DNA of 21,869 nt from Folioceros fuciformis (Eukaryota > Anthocerotophyta > Anthocerotopsida > Anthocerotales): assembly GCA_049999805.1 (NCBI GenBank), contig JBNGIO010004610.1, positions 1 through 21,869 on the forward strand. The letters are read 5' to 3'. Both the position numbers and the translations under genes were made by a program. Under the pieces are notes generated by a model. It did not search any database and was not told the DNA's origin. It saw only the letters and a program-made list of their open reading frames with translations. Positions 8,142 to 18,124 of the stretch are shown here, one piece after another. Position 1 is the stretch's first letter. Each line of letters begins with the position of its first letter.

Positions 8142-10112
8142 AGCCATTCTTGGTCTTGGCCTCTAATCCTCCAATCAACATGTCCACTTCCCCATCTAGT
8201 AAGGGGTAAAGCCTCGAGAAGGAGTCCCTGGAGGTACCTGCTAACCAACACTGGTGGCCTCAACGTCGCTGGCTAGAGAAAAGAACTAGTCCGTTGGTCA
8301 TTCATGGCCAACATAGAAGCTAGAGGAGCGTGTAGTGGATGGAGACACTTGTCTCCTTTAGCGTCCGGTGGTTTCTAGCCACCTACTTCAATAAACGCGT
8401 GTATTGAGAGTGACCCATAGATGGTATTTTGAGTTGAGTGGTAGAGTAGGTAAGTAGATAGCTGCTTTAGCATGACACCAGACTCATGGGGACGGACTCC
8501 AGGAATCTACTACAACGACCACAAATGATGTAGCCGCGACCATGGGATTGACAACTCCATATGGTACTTGGTACTTGGGTGGCCCCTTAGTTCTCTCTCT
8601 CACCGTGTCTCCTCCTGTCCACCTTCTTCTTTGCCTTCATCTCTACCCCCTTCTTCTTCTCCGTTGCTTCTACTTCCGTTGTGTTCCCTCTTCGTCCCTC
8701 ACCCCTTCTCCCTAGTCTTTGCCCTAAGTACTAGCCGTACACAACCCTGGCACTACACGGTCTCTTACCTAAATTGTAAAGAAGCATGATGAGAATGCAC
8801 ACATGGCATTTTTCTAGGATTCTTCTATCCTATAGCCTTCATGGACTTGCCTCTACTCTTGCTCAAGGAAGAACATGAATTGGCTTTTGGCCCAACCCTC
8901 TAACTAAGTGTTTTGGATCACACTCGCACTTTTTGCCATAATGTGCTTTCATTTAGGATTGGTCCGATCACTAGCCTCCTCTATATTAACATGCAAGTGC
9001 AGTGTACCCCACAATGCCTCCGGTACTCAAGTAGCATATTGCCCCAATGGTGGACAACACTATACATCACACCATCCAAAACAATTTGTAGTTAATATAG
9101 AAGAAGATGGTTTTTTCTAACGAGTAAGTGCCCTTTGAATACCCTTATAAATATAGTTTCTGTTTGGGCTAATTTGTTTTTGACTTAGAGGGGGTGGGTA
9201 GATGTTATGGTTATTGACCCGATGTGTTTTATCATGTTATCCTCACCCTAAACCCTAAACCCTAAAACCTGTCTAGGTTGGGTGGCAAAGGACAAGCGGC
9301 AACAATTGCCCGCAAATACTCTCCTATGCAAGGTGGTCATACCATAATCCCCTTTCTATTAAGAATTATAGAAGCATGATCAAGGGTTTCTCTAGGTTTA
9401 TGAAGCCCTTACTCTTACTAAAAGGTATGATAGGTCTTTCCCTTGTGTTGTGGCTTTCTTTCCACCATAGGAGTCCTTTGCCCTTTAGACAACATTGGCC
9501 AATATGGTGCATAGAATAGTCGCTAGTGCTAGGAAAGCTGTTCCTTTAGCACTAGTGGTAGTCATATGCCCTTCCATATTCTTAACCCAAAATTCTTGGA
9601 TTGTTGGTAGGGTCCAAAATGCATGATCACGCAGGTTAGTCCATTTGGATTGATGCCTTTGGTTGATTGTTCTTGACCCTACCCCCCTTGCCCTTTTTGT
9701 TTCTTTTTTGCAATCCTCTTGTCTCATGCAAGGCACAATGCCCTTCCAACACACCCCTTGTCACCTGCATGGATGATAGAAATCGTCTACTTGCAAATGT
9801 GTTAAGATGTCAAGAAACTTGATCTTATGTGGTTGTTATTCCGAAGATTGCAAGTCATTTAATAGGTTATTCCACAAATCTCGTGGTTGGCATATTGTAC
9901 TACTTGCCTATTCCAAGAGATTTTAACCTCTAGGAGGAAGTTTTAGTCTTCGGATTCCATGAATTCAAGATAATGTAGTAGGCGCAAGCACTGCTGCTGT
10001 AGGCCTAGAGCGTTTGAGGAGGTGATCTCATACCTGCTAAAGTATGCTTCGTTGGAAGTCCAGGATGCTGTGTGCGATTTCAAAATCGTTCTTATTTGGG
10101 TAATTAGTTTGC
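8142..10112. other. Intergenic region, no supported gene
   Basis: I see no recognisable protein on either strand. Open frames here are short and lack family motifs; the one at 8568 is a CT-rich stretch translating to Ser/Pro/Leu repeats. Visible structure is small: GGAGACA-CT-TGTCTCC and GGTGG...CCACC hairpins near 8342-8383, and a telomere-type tract at 9246-9266. The first part may be further remnant of the old copia copy split by element 1, but no motif shows it. Confidence 0.5.
9246..9266. repeat. Short interstitial telomere-type repeat (CCCTAAA)3
   Basis: Three perfect CCCTAAA units followed by an extra A and CC. This is the Arabidopsis-type plant telomere unit. Three units may be coincidence, a repair scar or a promoter-type telo-box cluster. 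Confidence 0.8.
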
Positions 10113-12934
10113 TCATAGGTGTACCAATGAGGGATCGTATTGTTGCATGACTATCACAGAGGCCTCGGTTGGCACACCTTGCAATTCAGATGTAAGAGCA
10201 TCGCCGATTGGACCCAACTCTGCAAACTCCCGGGCTGGCTGATTGCATCGAGCCACCAGTAGAGTTGGAATCCGACTCCTTCCGACTAGGATTAGATCAT
10301 ACTTCTCTGACTTAGCGTACTCCAAAGCCGAGTCAATAGCATCAGTTGTACGTACTTCTGCGTATGTCATTCCATCTGTTCCATTAAATGGCCTTGCTTC
10401 CAGCACGTTGGTGGCATAGTGGATACACTCTTCATCCATCATCCTCTGTTCCTCCTGGTCTATTCCAAGAGTGTGGAAGATATACTGGTTCTGAGAAGGG
10501 CTCCCCGCCATCATAGAGTGCACAGGGCTGGAAAGAATGCCGGAGCGAGGGCTAGCAGGTGTGGCAGAGCGAGTTGAGCCGCCAATCGTGACAGAGCGAG
10601 GAGGACTGCCGGGAGTGTCAGAGGGCTCTGAATCCTCTTCAGAACCGTCTAAATTTTTGCGGCTTGATATTCCGGAGAAGGCCGTGTAATTGGAGGGGGA
10701 GGGGTCCTCTGGCATTCTCTCCACCACATGCTCGGGTTCTACGTCCAGGAAGAACCGGAAGACGCTCAACCTGACTCCAGGATGCTCAACCATCCGGCAA
10801 GCCAAGGTGAGAGCCTCCCTATCATCGGGACCTCCAAAAAAGAGGACTAGGATGTTGTGTTCAACGCTGCTGGGTGAAAGCTGAGCATTTCCTCCCAGGC
10901 CTCTGTTGACAACCACAGCGACAGAGCAGGGGGCATGTTGTAGGATCCTTTGGTTCACAGACCGAAATCCAGCTTTCCCTTGGTCTAGCAGCCCGTCATG
11001 CCCAATCTGCTTGTGGAAGGGCACAATGAGGAGTGTGATTCTCTTGTCTGAAGCTGTGGTGCAGATGTCTTCATGCATGTCCTCAAACCCCGAGATGGCT
11101 GTCATGGGCCTCACCGTCACCTTGGAGAGCTGGGCGTAGGCCTCAAATGCGAAGGTGACCTGGTCCTTGTTCCTATCACTGCTTTGGCCTCCAGGGAAAT
11201 AAGGTATGCCATCCTTCCGTGCCCTCTGCACCAGCAAAATAGCAGAACTCCTCTCCGACATCTGCATCATGTGCAACACGTAGAGCCGGATGGGCCGCTT
11301 CCTGGTTCCCCGAGTTGCTTCCGTGAAGTTGATCATGGCTGGCACGTGCTTTAGCCCTCGGATGCATGCCAATAGCCTCAACTCTCTGTTTTCTTTGTCG
11401 GAAGCCAGAGTTCGCTGTGTGTAAGGTACTTGATTCCTGGCCGGCTTGTAGATGGTCATAATGAGCGGGCTTGTCATGAATGTAGTAAAGAGAGCCATGA
11501 GCACCATGATGGCAAAGATCTCATCTGTCAAAACCTGCACAAGAATAGGCAATGGCAATGTGGCCTTTGTGGTTTAGCAGCAGAAGCTTGTGTTACAAAC
11601 TATTTAACAAGGCAAGGTAATAGAATGCTAAGCTTACACCCCTATCTCGCCCTATGTTTAACACAATGAGCTCCACTAGGCCTTTGGTGTTCATCAGAAC
11701 GCCCAGAGCCAATGCTTTGCGAACTTCTATGCGATTTAGCATGGATGCAAACACAGTGGCTAATATCTTCCCTCCGCATGCAACGCAAACCACAGCCACT
11801 AGGATCCCGCCGCCCTGGGCTCCGTGCACCGTCCCGATGTTGGTCTTGAGCCCACTTGATGCAAAGTACAGAGGCAGCATCAGAGTGGAGACAACGTCCT
11901 CAAGCTTCTCTATCATGGCGCCGGCAAAGGGGCCATCTTTAGGCACTATGAGGCCAAAGATGAAGGCCCCAAAAATGGCATGTATGCCGATGAGGTCAGT
12001 TATGAATCCAGCTGCCAGGACAGCCGCAATTGTCATGCAAATGTAAATCTCTCTCACAGGTTCGTTCTCAGGGTTCCGCTTCACCACCCACTCCAGGCAG
12101 GGCTTCACCACCACAAACATGAAGATGACAAAGGCCGCAGCCGATAGCAACACCCAGACGGCAATGGCAGGGCTCACGTTGTTCCCGGAGCCCGATAACG
12201 CCACAGCCAAAGCAAGCAAGATCCAGGCCACTACATCATTTACCACAGCGGCCGACATGGCCATGCGCCCCACGTCTGTGGTAAGCAGCTTCCGCTCTGC
12301 CAAGATGCGTGCTAGCACGGGGAAGGCAGTGATGGACATGGCCACCCCCATGAAGACGAGGAACGGCGCCAACCTGGTGCCCTTGTTGATGGTGTGGCTC
12401 ATGAGACAGGAGATGGCAACGCCCCCGGCAAAGGGAACCACGATCCCGGCCGCGGCTATGGTCATGGCGGCTCGCCCGGTCTTGCGCACCTCCCGTAGGT
12501 CCAGCTCCATGCCCACCATGAAGAGGAAGAAGAGTAGGCCAATGTTGGCAAACGTGTCCAGTACGGGAATGCTCTTCTTGGGGAAGATGTGATTTAGGTA
12601 GCTCTTATTCCTGCCAAATGCCGACGGGCCTAACAAAATCCCTCCCTACACCCATCCATACCGTCATCCTTTTCACATAATCCTTTGTTCGCCTTCACCG
12701 CAGAATGTAGTGGAATTGGAGTTGCAATCAGAGTCTTACCAGCATCTCTGCAATCACTCGGGGCTGCCTTAGCGGCTTGAGCAAAACCGCTAGACCCCGC
12801 GTTAAGGCCAGAACGAACACCACTTGGACTATGAACAACGGCACCGCGAAGTCCAGGGGCTTGTCTTTTTGGAAGATACCATTGGAGGCGGCCGCCATGG
12901 GCTTGGGGCATTGTGGACATGTTGGGCAAGACAT
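10113..12934 (-). CDS. CHX: CHX-type cation/H+ antiporter, three exons, intact (874 aa)
   Basis: Predicted monovalent cation (K+)/H+ exchanger of the plant CPA2/CHX family, which acts in endomembranes or plasma membrane in pH and K+ homeostasis. Exons on the minus strand are 12934-12740 (65 codons), 12645-11638 (336) and 11534-10113 (473 plus TGA), both introns GT-AG and phase 0. The N-terminus has NGIFQKDKPLDFAVPLFIVQ then RQPRVIAEML|GGILLGPSAFGR across intron 1. The transport domain (about residues 30-430) shows GLLFFLFMVGMELD, AFPVLARIL and the NDVVAW motif with Asn201-Asp202. GIHAIFGAFIFGLIVP and MNTKGLVELIVLNIGRDRG follow. The cytosolic tail has two universal-stress-protein-like halves (for example YDLILVGRS at 813-821) separated by a Ser/Pro-rich insert at about 691-751. 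Length is slightly above the usual 780-850. A TGA lies 12 bases before the first ATG. The Met at codon 13 (12898, ATGGC context) is a plausible alternative start. The locus resembles the CHX17-20 group, but I cannot assign a member. Confidence 0.95.
11535..11637 (-). other. CHX intron 2 (103 bases)
   Basis: Minus-strand GTAAGC...TTGTGCAG. Removing it joins NIGRDRG to VLTDEIFAIM, the conserved order in CHX proteins. Confidence 0.9.
12646..12739 (-). other. CHX intron 1 (94 bases)
   Basis: Minus-strand GTAAGA...GGTGTAG. Removing it joins VIAEML to GGILLGPSA, a family signature, which supports both splice sites. Confidence 0.92.
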
Positions 12935-13345
12935 TTTACTTGCTCAACAATGTCCATTCCACATCATGATTGTCAATTCTTGCGTGTAAATGGCCTTCAG
13001 CAACTTCACCTCTACAACCTCTCTCAAGCTCCTACTAGTTGTGAAACACAATTGCATTGTAAGGAAGTACCTAAACTCCTAAAAAATCGCAATTGTTACT
13101 ACTAGTGTTAAGCTCTATCCTCCCCTTTTCTCCTCTCTCACAAGCCTTTTCCAATGCTCCTACAATGAAAGGTTCAACCTGGTACATATAGGTTCCTTTT
13201 ATCTTATTATAGCATATTGGCTCGTGTTTCTTAATAGCTAGAAAAATAAATTTTCATATTTTTTAGATTTAATTTAAAAACTTTAATGCTTTGATAAAAA
13301 TACATATTTAATAGAATATCAATTCAATATTGGACAATTTTGGTA
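12935..13345. other. Region between CHX start and the zinc-finger exon
   Basis: This would hold the CHX promoter on the minus strand and whatever precedes the plus-strand exon. It becomes strongly AT-rich after about 13200, like an intron. No unambiguous TATA box or further exon is visible. Confidence 0.4.
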
Positions 13346-13900
13346 GGTATAGCTATTCATAATGGTCACACTTGTCGTGAATGTAGAAAGACTATACATG
13401 TCAATGCTCCCATTTATGTTCGTGATGGACGAAAGATCCGACTATTTTATCATTTAGATTGTTATTCTGGGGAAGCAGATCCTCGATCACAACAACATAG
13501 CTCAATTCATAATCTTGAGAAATGGGGGAACAACATTAGCACTCAAGCTCCTAATGAAAAAGGTTATGGCAAATGGTGGACAGGGGAATATGGATATCAA
13601 GCTGGTGGAAGAACCCTAGTTTCTTCATCAACATCTTTGAATGAAACTCAACAAAATTCTCTATTGTTTCACCATGATATAAATGAGGAATATGCTTATA
13701 AAAGGGGAAAAAAAGATAATACTCAAAAATCTACTAGCAATCTCAATGTCATGTCTAATGTTGATCATGCTCTAAGGTTGATACATAATAGGCTAAATAT
13801 TTTAAAGTATACAAATAATAAAAATACACACATAATACATTCATCTACAAATTTTGGTAGTGGCTCTAAGGAATCTAATATAAATCTCAAACCAAAATAA
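13346..13900 (+). CDS. Exon or pseudogene with a C2HC zinc-finger-like motif, family unknown
   Basis: No ATG starts this frame near its motif. TTTTGGTAG ends at 13346, the first base of the interval, so the exon proper would begin at 13347 if this is a splice acceptor. The protein begins IAIHNGHTCREC and shows C-x2-C, then DGRKIRLFYHLDCYSGEADP with H-x2-C, a plausible zinc site somewhat like PARP-type or LIM-like fingers. NEKGYGKWWTGEYGYQAGG follows, then Asn/Ser/Lys-rich sequence to a TAA at 13898-13900. Codon use is strongly AT-rich, unlike CHX. The same frame has a second TAA at 13907-13909 and is then open to a TGA at 14153-14155. The gene points away from CHX, about 400 bases from its start. 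It may be the last exon of a gene whose earlier exons I cannot see, or a decayed copy. Confidence 0.5.
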   Translation, partial: GIAIHNGHTCRECRKTIHVNAPIYVRDGRKIRLFYHLDCYSGEADPRSQQHSSIHNLEKWGNNISTQAPNEKGYGKWWTGEYGYQAGGRTLVSSSTSLNETQQNSLLFHHDINEEYAYKRGKKDNTQKSTSNLNVMSNVDHALRLIHNRLNILKYTNNKNTHIIHSSTNFGSGSKESNINLKPK

Positions 13901-13909
13901 GAAGGTTAA

Positions 13910-14155
13910 AAAATCAGATATTTGTTTTACGTAAAGAAAAATTGGAATCAATGCATAGTAGAAATTCAAAAGTTTGATAAGATTCGTGTTGACAATTCAT
14001 TATTTTTGTACCATTTATACAAAAGGTTAAAGGTCAAAGATGATATTCAAGGAAGATATTCAAAAGATAGTAAGAGTTATGGGCTTTTAAATCTTTTTAT
14101 TCTCTCTCTCTATATACATACATACATGCATATATCCACAAAGAAGTTATGCTGA
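13910..14155 (+). other. Same-frame open extension after the zinc-finger exon
   Basis: After the two TAA codons the frame stays open for 81 codons (for example KNWNQCIVEIQKFDKIRVD and RLKVKDDIQGRYSKDSK) in AT-rich DNA where stops should be frequent. It could be former coding sequence or chance. No motif recognised. Confidence 0.25.
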
Positions 14156-14855
14156 TAACATATATTTTTTTTCTTAATATGGGAATTCTAATGTTAATTA
14201 TGAAGAATCTTTTATTCATAAAGGTCATAACTTATTTCTATTCTTGTAATTTATAATCTCATGAAAGTCATTAAAAAGAGGCTTTCTATTTTTGGTAAAA
14301 ATGAAGTCCTTATTATGAAAAAAGAGATGAGAAACTCATCTTACATTTATCTATGATTAGAAGTTCAAATATCCAAAGGAACTAATTAATATGGAGTCAA
14401 ATATACATAGGATGTGGAATTCTATGAATTGGAAAATATGAGAGGAGAAGATGGAATTCTAAACCTTGTACCAAGCATGAAAAAGTGCACAATCCCTTAA
14501 GGAGCGTTTTATAGCGGTTTGGTGGCTACACTTTGTAACACATGAGGGTTTTCCATCATAAAGCAAATTGTCACTGAGTGCAACAAAGCAATTAATTTAG
14601 TTTATATGGTTTTATTTTGTTTATTTTAAAGTTATATTCTTTTTATGTTTTTTTCTTATTTCCTTTGAATGTTTTAAGGGTTTTCTTTTCTCCCTTTACT
14701 TTTTCTTTCTTTCCTTTGGAATGCCATAGGACCCTCTTTGTTAGAACATGTTGTGGGCAAGCGGCTGTGGTATCTCTACCAGCCACCCGCTCACATGTAT
14801 CGTGGCCACATCAATCCCACGGTCGTTGTAGGCTTCTCGGGAATCGTGCCCCTCT
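14156..14855. other. AT-rich, then pyrimidine-rich region, no gene seen
   Basis: 14156-14640 is AT-rich with poly-T and poly-A tracts, 14640-14720 is T/C-rich, and composition shifts to C-rich near 14750. No coding motif supported. Confidence 0.4.
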
Positions 14856-15370
14856 GAGCCTGGTCAGCTACGTTTATCGTTCCCCTACAATAGTCAACCC
14901 TTCCAATCACATACCTACCAATCCTGCAACACGTCCAGTCAGTAGGAAGGCACCATTCCTTCACTTGGAAGGGCCCCAATACCTCCCCCTACCAATTTCT
15001 ACCTCCCTACACTCAATACCTTTTCCTCACAAGGCTCCCTACGACACTTTCCTCAAACCCCACAATCTAGCTGCTCGTCTCCCTATGCCCAACGACCAAC
15101 AAGTTTCCCTTCGAGCCTGCTCAGTTCCCTCCAACTGTGTTTATCGTTCACCTACGACATTCAACCTTCCCTAGTGCATACCTTCAACATGTCCAATTAG
15201 TAGGAAGGCACCATTCCTTCACTTGGAAGGGCCCCAGTACCTCCCCCTACCGATTTCTAACTACCTACATCCAACACCCCTTTCCTCACAAGTCTCCTTA
15301 CAACACCTTCCACAACGATCCAGCTGCTCGTCTCCCTACGTCCAACAACCAACAAGTTTTTCCTTGGGCC
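14856..15370 (+). repeat. Imperfect 257-bp tandem duplication
   Basis: The unit starting GAGCCTGGTCAG at 14856 recurs as GAGCCTGCTCAG at 15113. Shared blocks include GTTTATCGTTC, then AGTAGGAAGGCACCATTCCT, the following CACTTGGAAGGGCCCCA and, later, AGCTGCTCGTCTCCCTA. The copies also match at protein level in the plus strand (VYRSPT, RKAPFLHLEGPQYLPLPIS), with a shift of frame between the halves. This raises the possibility of decayed coding sequence, but no family is recognisable. Confidence 0.8.
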
Positions 15371-16080
15371 GGTTGTTGCGTGCTTGCGCTTGTTAGTGAG
15401 AACTTCCAGGGAGTCTTTCCCTGGAGTCTACCCTCAAGCCAACAGCCACACAGGTATTGCCACACACCTACAGTAGCACGGCAACCATTCACAAGGGAAG
15501 CAACTTGCAGGGGTGCCCATGGAAGAATATAAGCCCTTCGCCAAGCACTTTGACCAGTGCAACTCTAGCCACAACGAGGCGCTATGATGGCACACAGCCG
15601 GCAACGAGATTCCTACAATCTGCTGAGCATGAGAACTCGCCTTGAGAAGAGTGCAGAATGTGGTGGTTCATTTCTTTGTGTAGCCCTTCCTTATAGGAGA
15701 GATCGACACATGAACCCTCTCTTACATGTAGGTGGTGACCTACCCTTCTCTCACACTAGGCGCCACCAACTTTAACTGCGCACACCTACCAAGAGACTAA
15801 GTCCTTCCAATAATTGCTAGGGCATTGCACTCCACTGAAGATTAGGACTGCCGCGCTGCCATAGAAGATTCGTTGACCCTCTCTTCAAAAAAGTGTGGCT
15901 AGGACTGCTCTTGAAGGGAGGCAGAGTCTAAAGGTTGAGCTACTAGGCCCCCCTCCATTATTGGGATTCGTCTTCTTTTGGATCCACGAACTTGCACCGT
16001 ACCTTCCTTTGTGTGGATCTCTTGGGATATCCCTTCACCACCACCTTCAAGTTTGGTAGGGAAGGGATCCACTTGTTCTT
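15371..16080. other. Gene-poor region; minus strand has an 86-codon stop-free stretch overlapping its right end
   Basis: No gene supported. On the minus strand the interval 15902-16159 has no stop and reads through KEPQVEEQVDPFPTKLEGGG and VQVRGSKRRRIPIMEGG, with charged and basic segments. It has no ATG at its beginning and ends in TAG (15899-15901). It shares 17 bases (TCTTCTTTTGGATCCAC) with the last 17 bases of the window. Confidence 0.3.
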
Positions 16081-16350
16081 CAACTTGAGGTTCCTTCCCT
16101 ACGTAGGGTGAGGATGTCCCCTTCGTAGGTAGGTTCCCTACACCTCGTAGGTAGATTCCCTACCCTTCCTCTCGTAGGTAGGTTCCCTACCATTCCCACC
16201 CATTGTCGTAGGTAGACAGCCTACCCCATTGCCTTAGGTGGGGTGTCTACCGTATAAGTACCTTCCCTACCTACGTAGGTATCTTCCATTTTCCCCACGT
16301 AGGTACTCTCTCTACGTATGTAGGTAGACATTCTACTACGTAGGAATCTT
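16081..16350. repeat. Array of short self-complementary GTAGG...CCTAC units
   Basis: At least four units resemble CGTAGGTAGGTTCCCTAC (starting with GTAGG at 16125, 16147, 16174, 16208), irregularly spaced by 22, 27 and 34 bases, and degenerate copies follow to about 16350. In the clear units GTAGG at one end pairs with CCTAC at the other. TACCTACGTAGGTA at 16268-16281 is a perfect 14-base palindrome. On the minus strand the unit reads V-G-N-L-P-T. Confidence 0.8.
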
Positions 16351-16762
16351 CTTATCCTAACCTATTAGAATAGAACTAAAAAAATCCATAAAAACCTTCA
16401 CCAACCGCTCACTACCTACCATGGACACTTGCCTAGAAACCTACCTTCCACATGCCTCCCTTCAAATTGTTCTGAACAAGAAGAAACCAAGTTAGACTTT
16501 CCTAGACCGATTACCAAACTTTTCCGTTCCACACATGTGAAGGTCATTCTCAAGAGATGTGTGTGGGAAATTGTTCAAGACTTAGGATGTGAGGCCCATA
16601 TGTAACTCTTCATATTTCAAATACACTTCATGAACCTCTACTAAAGTATCGGCAATGGTTGCACATGCAGGCATCATCTCTATCATGCTCTAAAAGATCT
16701 TGACTTCTTACATCCAACTTCCCTCAACTCTATGACCGACCAAGTCTAGCATGTAAGTTTGC
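16351..16762. other. Region with no supported feature
   Basis: No open frame with recognisable motifs on either strand and no clear repeat beyond scattered short tracts. Confidence 0.4.
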
Positions 16763-16791
16763 ATTATATATATATATCTGTATATATATGT
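16763..16791. repeat. AT dinucleotide microsatellite
   Basis: Imperfect (TA)n tract interrupted by CTG. Confidence 0.85.
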
Positions 16792-16799
16792 GAGGTGGC

Positions 16800-17665
16800 C
16801 AGCCCCTATAGGAATATACACACACTCTCATAACAATGCACATAGATGCCTTCGCTTGGGTGCTTCCTCCCCATCGTGCACACCAAGGCTACCGACTATC
16901 CCTCCACTCTTTGGTGGTTCACTACACATGAGATCGACGAAAGGAGTAGCACCTAAGGGGAGGTTAACACCACTTCCAGATCCCTCTCCAAGTTCTTCAA
17001 TCTTTTCATCATACCTCACCTGCCTCTTTTGCTTACAAGCACCACCTAACACGTCATCAACTTCCCTCATCCTCTTGATCTCCCCCCAACTTCTAGACTT
17101 TCGTCCCTTTTTACTTCACCCAAATTACGCTCTTCTATCCTTGTATTCAAAATAACTTTCCACTTCTTCTTCCACTCTTGATAAACTTTTATAGGCATCA
17201 TAAGCCACTTAATGGTATTTAAATCCATAGCTTGCCCAAGCTTTTTGTTTCTCTACTCAAATGTTATGCCCTCCATGTCATTGGTATTTGTATCAAAACC
17301 CATCGCTCTCTCTCTCCATGGGAGATGGCACATCCCACATATTTCTCTTCGTGTCAAATATCATCCTAGGTCCATCCCCCTTAAATGCATTAGCATTTTC
17401 AAAACTAACAAATGTCAGCGATGCTCTCCTAAGTTCACCCTTTTTATTTATACAAATAAAAGGGTTATCTGTCATGTGAAGTCACCCGCTTACTTACTCG
17501 CCCCTCATCTAATATCTAATCAACTATCAAATCATCATCCCTATGCCATCGATCTACATGCCTTTGCAACAAATGCTTGGGCATCATAGTATTCCAGAAA
17601 CACCCATGCCTATGAGCCCTAGATCCAAATTGCACCGCATCCAACTCTACAGGTATTAGAAAAGC
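16800..17665 (-). other. Decayed open stretches on the minus strand, unidentified
   Basis: The minus strand has short open pieces separated by stops and frame changes. Examples are REVDDVLGGACKQKRQVRYD with GATPFVDLMCSEPP (about 16828-17070), KWLMMPIKVYQEWKKKWKVI (about 17150-17210) and GELRRASLTFVSFENANAFK (about 17380-17450). They look more protein-like than the plus-strand frames over the same interval, which are Ser/Pro/Leu-rich. A degraded transposon gene is possible, but no domain is certain. The gap at 17666 cuts the 5' side. Confidence 0.25.
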
Positions 17666-17765
17666 NNNNNNNNNNNNNNNNNNNNNNNNNNNNNNNNNNN
17701 NNNNNNNNNNNNNNNNNNNNNNNNNNNNNNNNNNNNNNNNNNNNNNNNNNNNNNNNNNNNNNNNN
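17666..17765. other. Assembly gap (100 N)
   Basis: Exactly 100 N. It hides the start of the 5' LTR of the following copia element. Confidence 0.97.
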
Positions 17766-17948
17766 GCATTTACAGTTTAGACAGTTCAATAACCACTTAA
17801 TAATTTGTATAAGACAATTCGTTTTAGCAATAAACAATATCCTTTTTGCTTCACACTTGAGAGGACGCTTTCCTTCCATGGCTCCCAAGAACATCCATCG
17901 CCTAGCCTCCTCACCTCGATCTTGCCATAGCTAGCTTCATAGCTTTTA
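17766..17948 (+). repeat. Partial 5' LTR of element 3
   Basis: Sequence between the gap and the primer site, containing AATAAA at about 17830-17835, which suits an LTR polyadenylation signal. The LTR end is inferred from the primer site; the last bases are TTTTA and not the canonical CA. Confidence 0.55.
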
Positions 17949-17960
17949 TGGTATCAGAGC
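17949..17960 (+). other. Primer-binding site of element 3
   Basis: TGGTATCAGAGC, a perfect match to the initiator Met tRNA complement used by plant copia elements. Confidence 0.9.
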
Positions 17961-18124
17961 TAGTTCAATGAGTCCTTAGCAAATGCGATGGGTGTCAATC
18001 CATCTTGAATGCATCACTTTGCCTTCAAGATGTCGAAACAAAGATTTCCTGCACCCAACAATCTTCTCTAATGCGCCCACTTTCTGCTTGCTTGGGCTAG
18101 ATTCTTTGTTCCTTTTGTAGATCT

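Noticed and set aside
8568-8789. Plus-strand frame in a CT-rich stretch
   Set aside because: Translation is low-complexity Ser/Pro/Leu from pyrimidine-rich DNA; no motif.
9485-9754. Minus-strand 89-codon frame
   Set aside because: No recognisable domain, non-ATG-like context and stops on both sides; not enough to call a gene.
11654-12592. Plus-strand open frames at 11654-12046 and 12119-12592
   Set aside because: They lie antisense to the conserved CHX transmembrane exon and mirror its codon bias.
16081-16350. CRISPR-like array
   Set aside because: Units are degenerate, spacers are very short and irregular, there are no cas genes, and the context is a plant nuclear genome.
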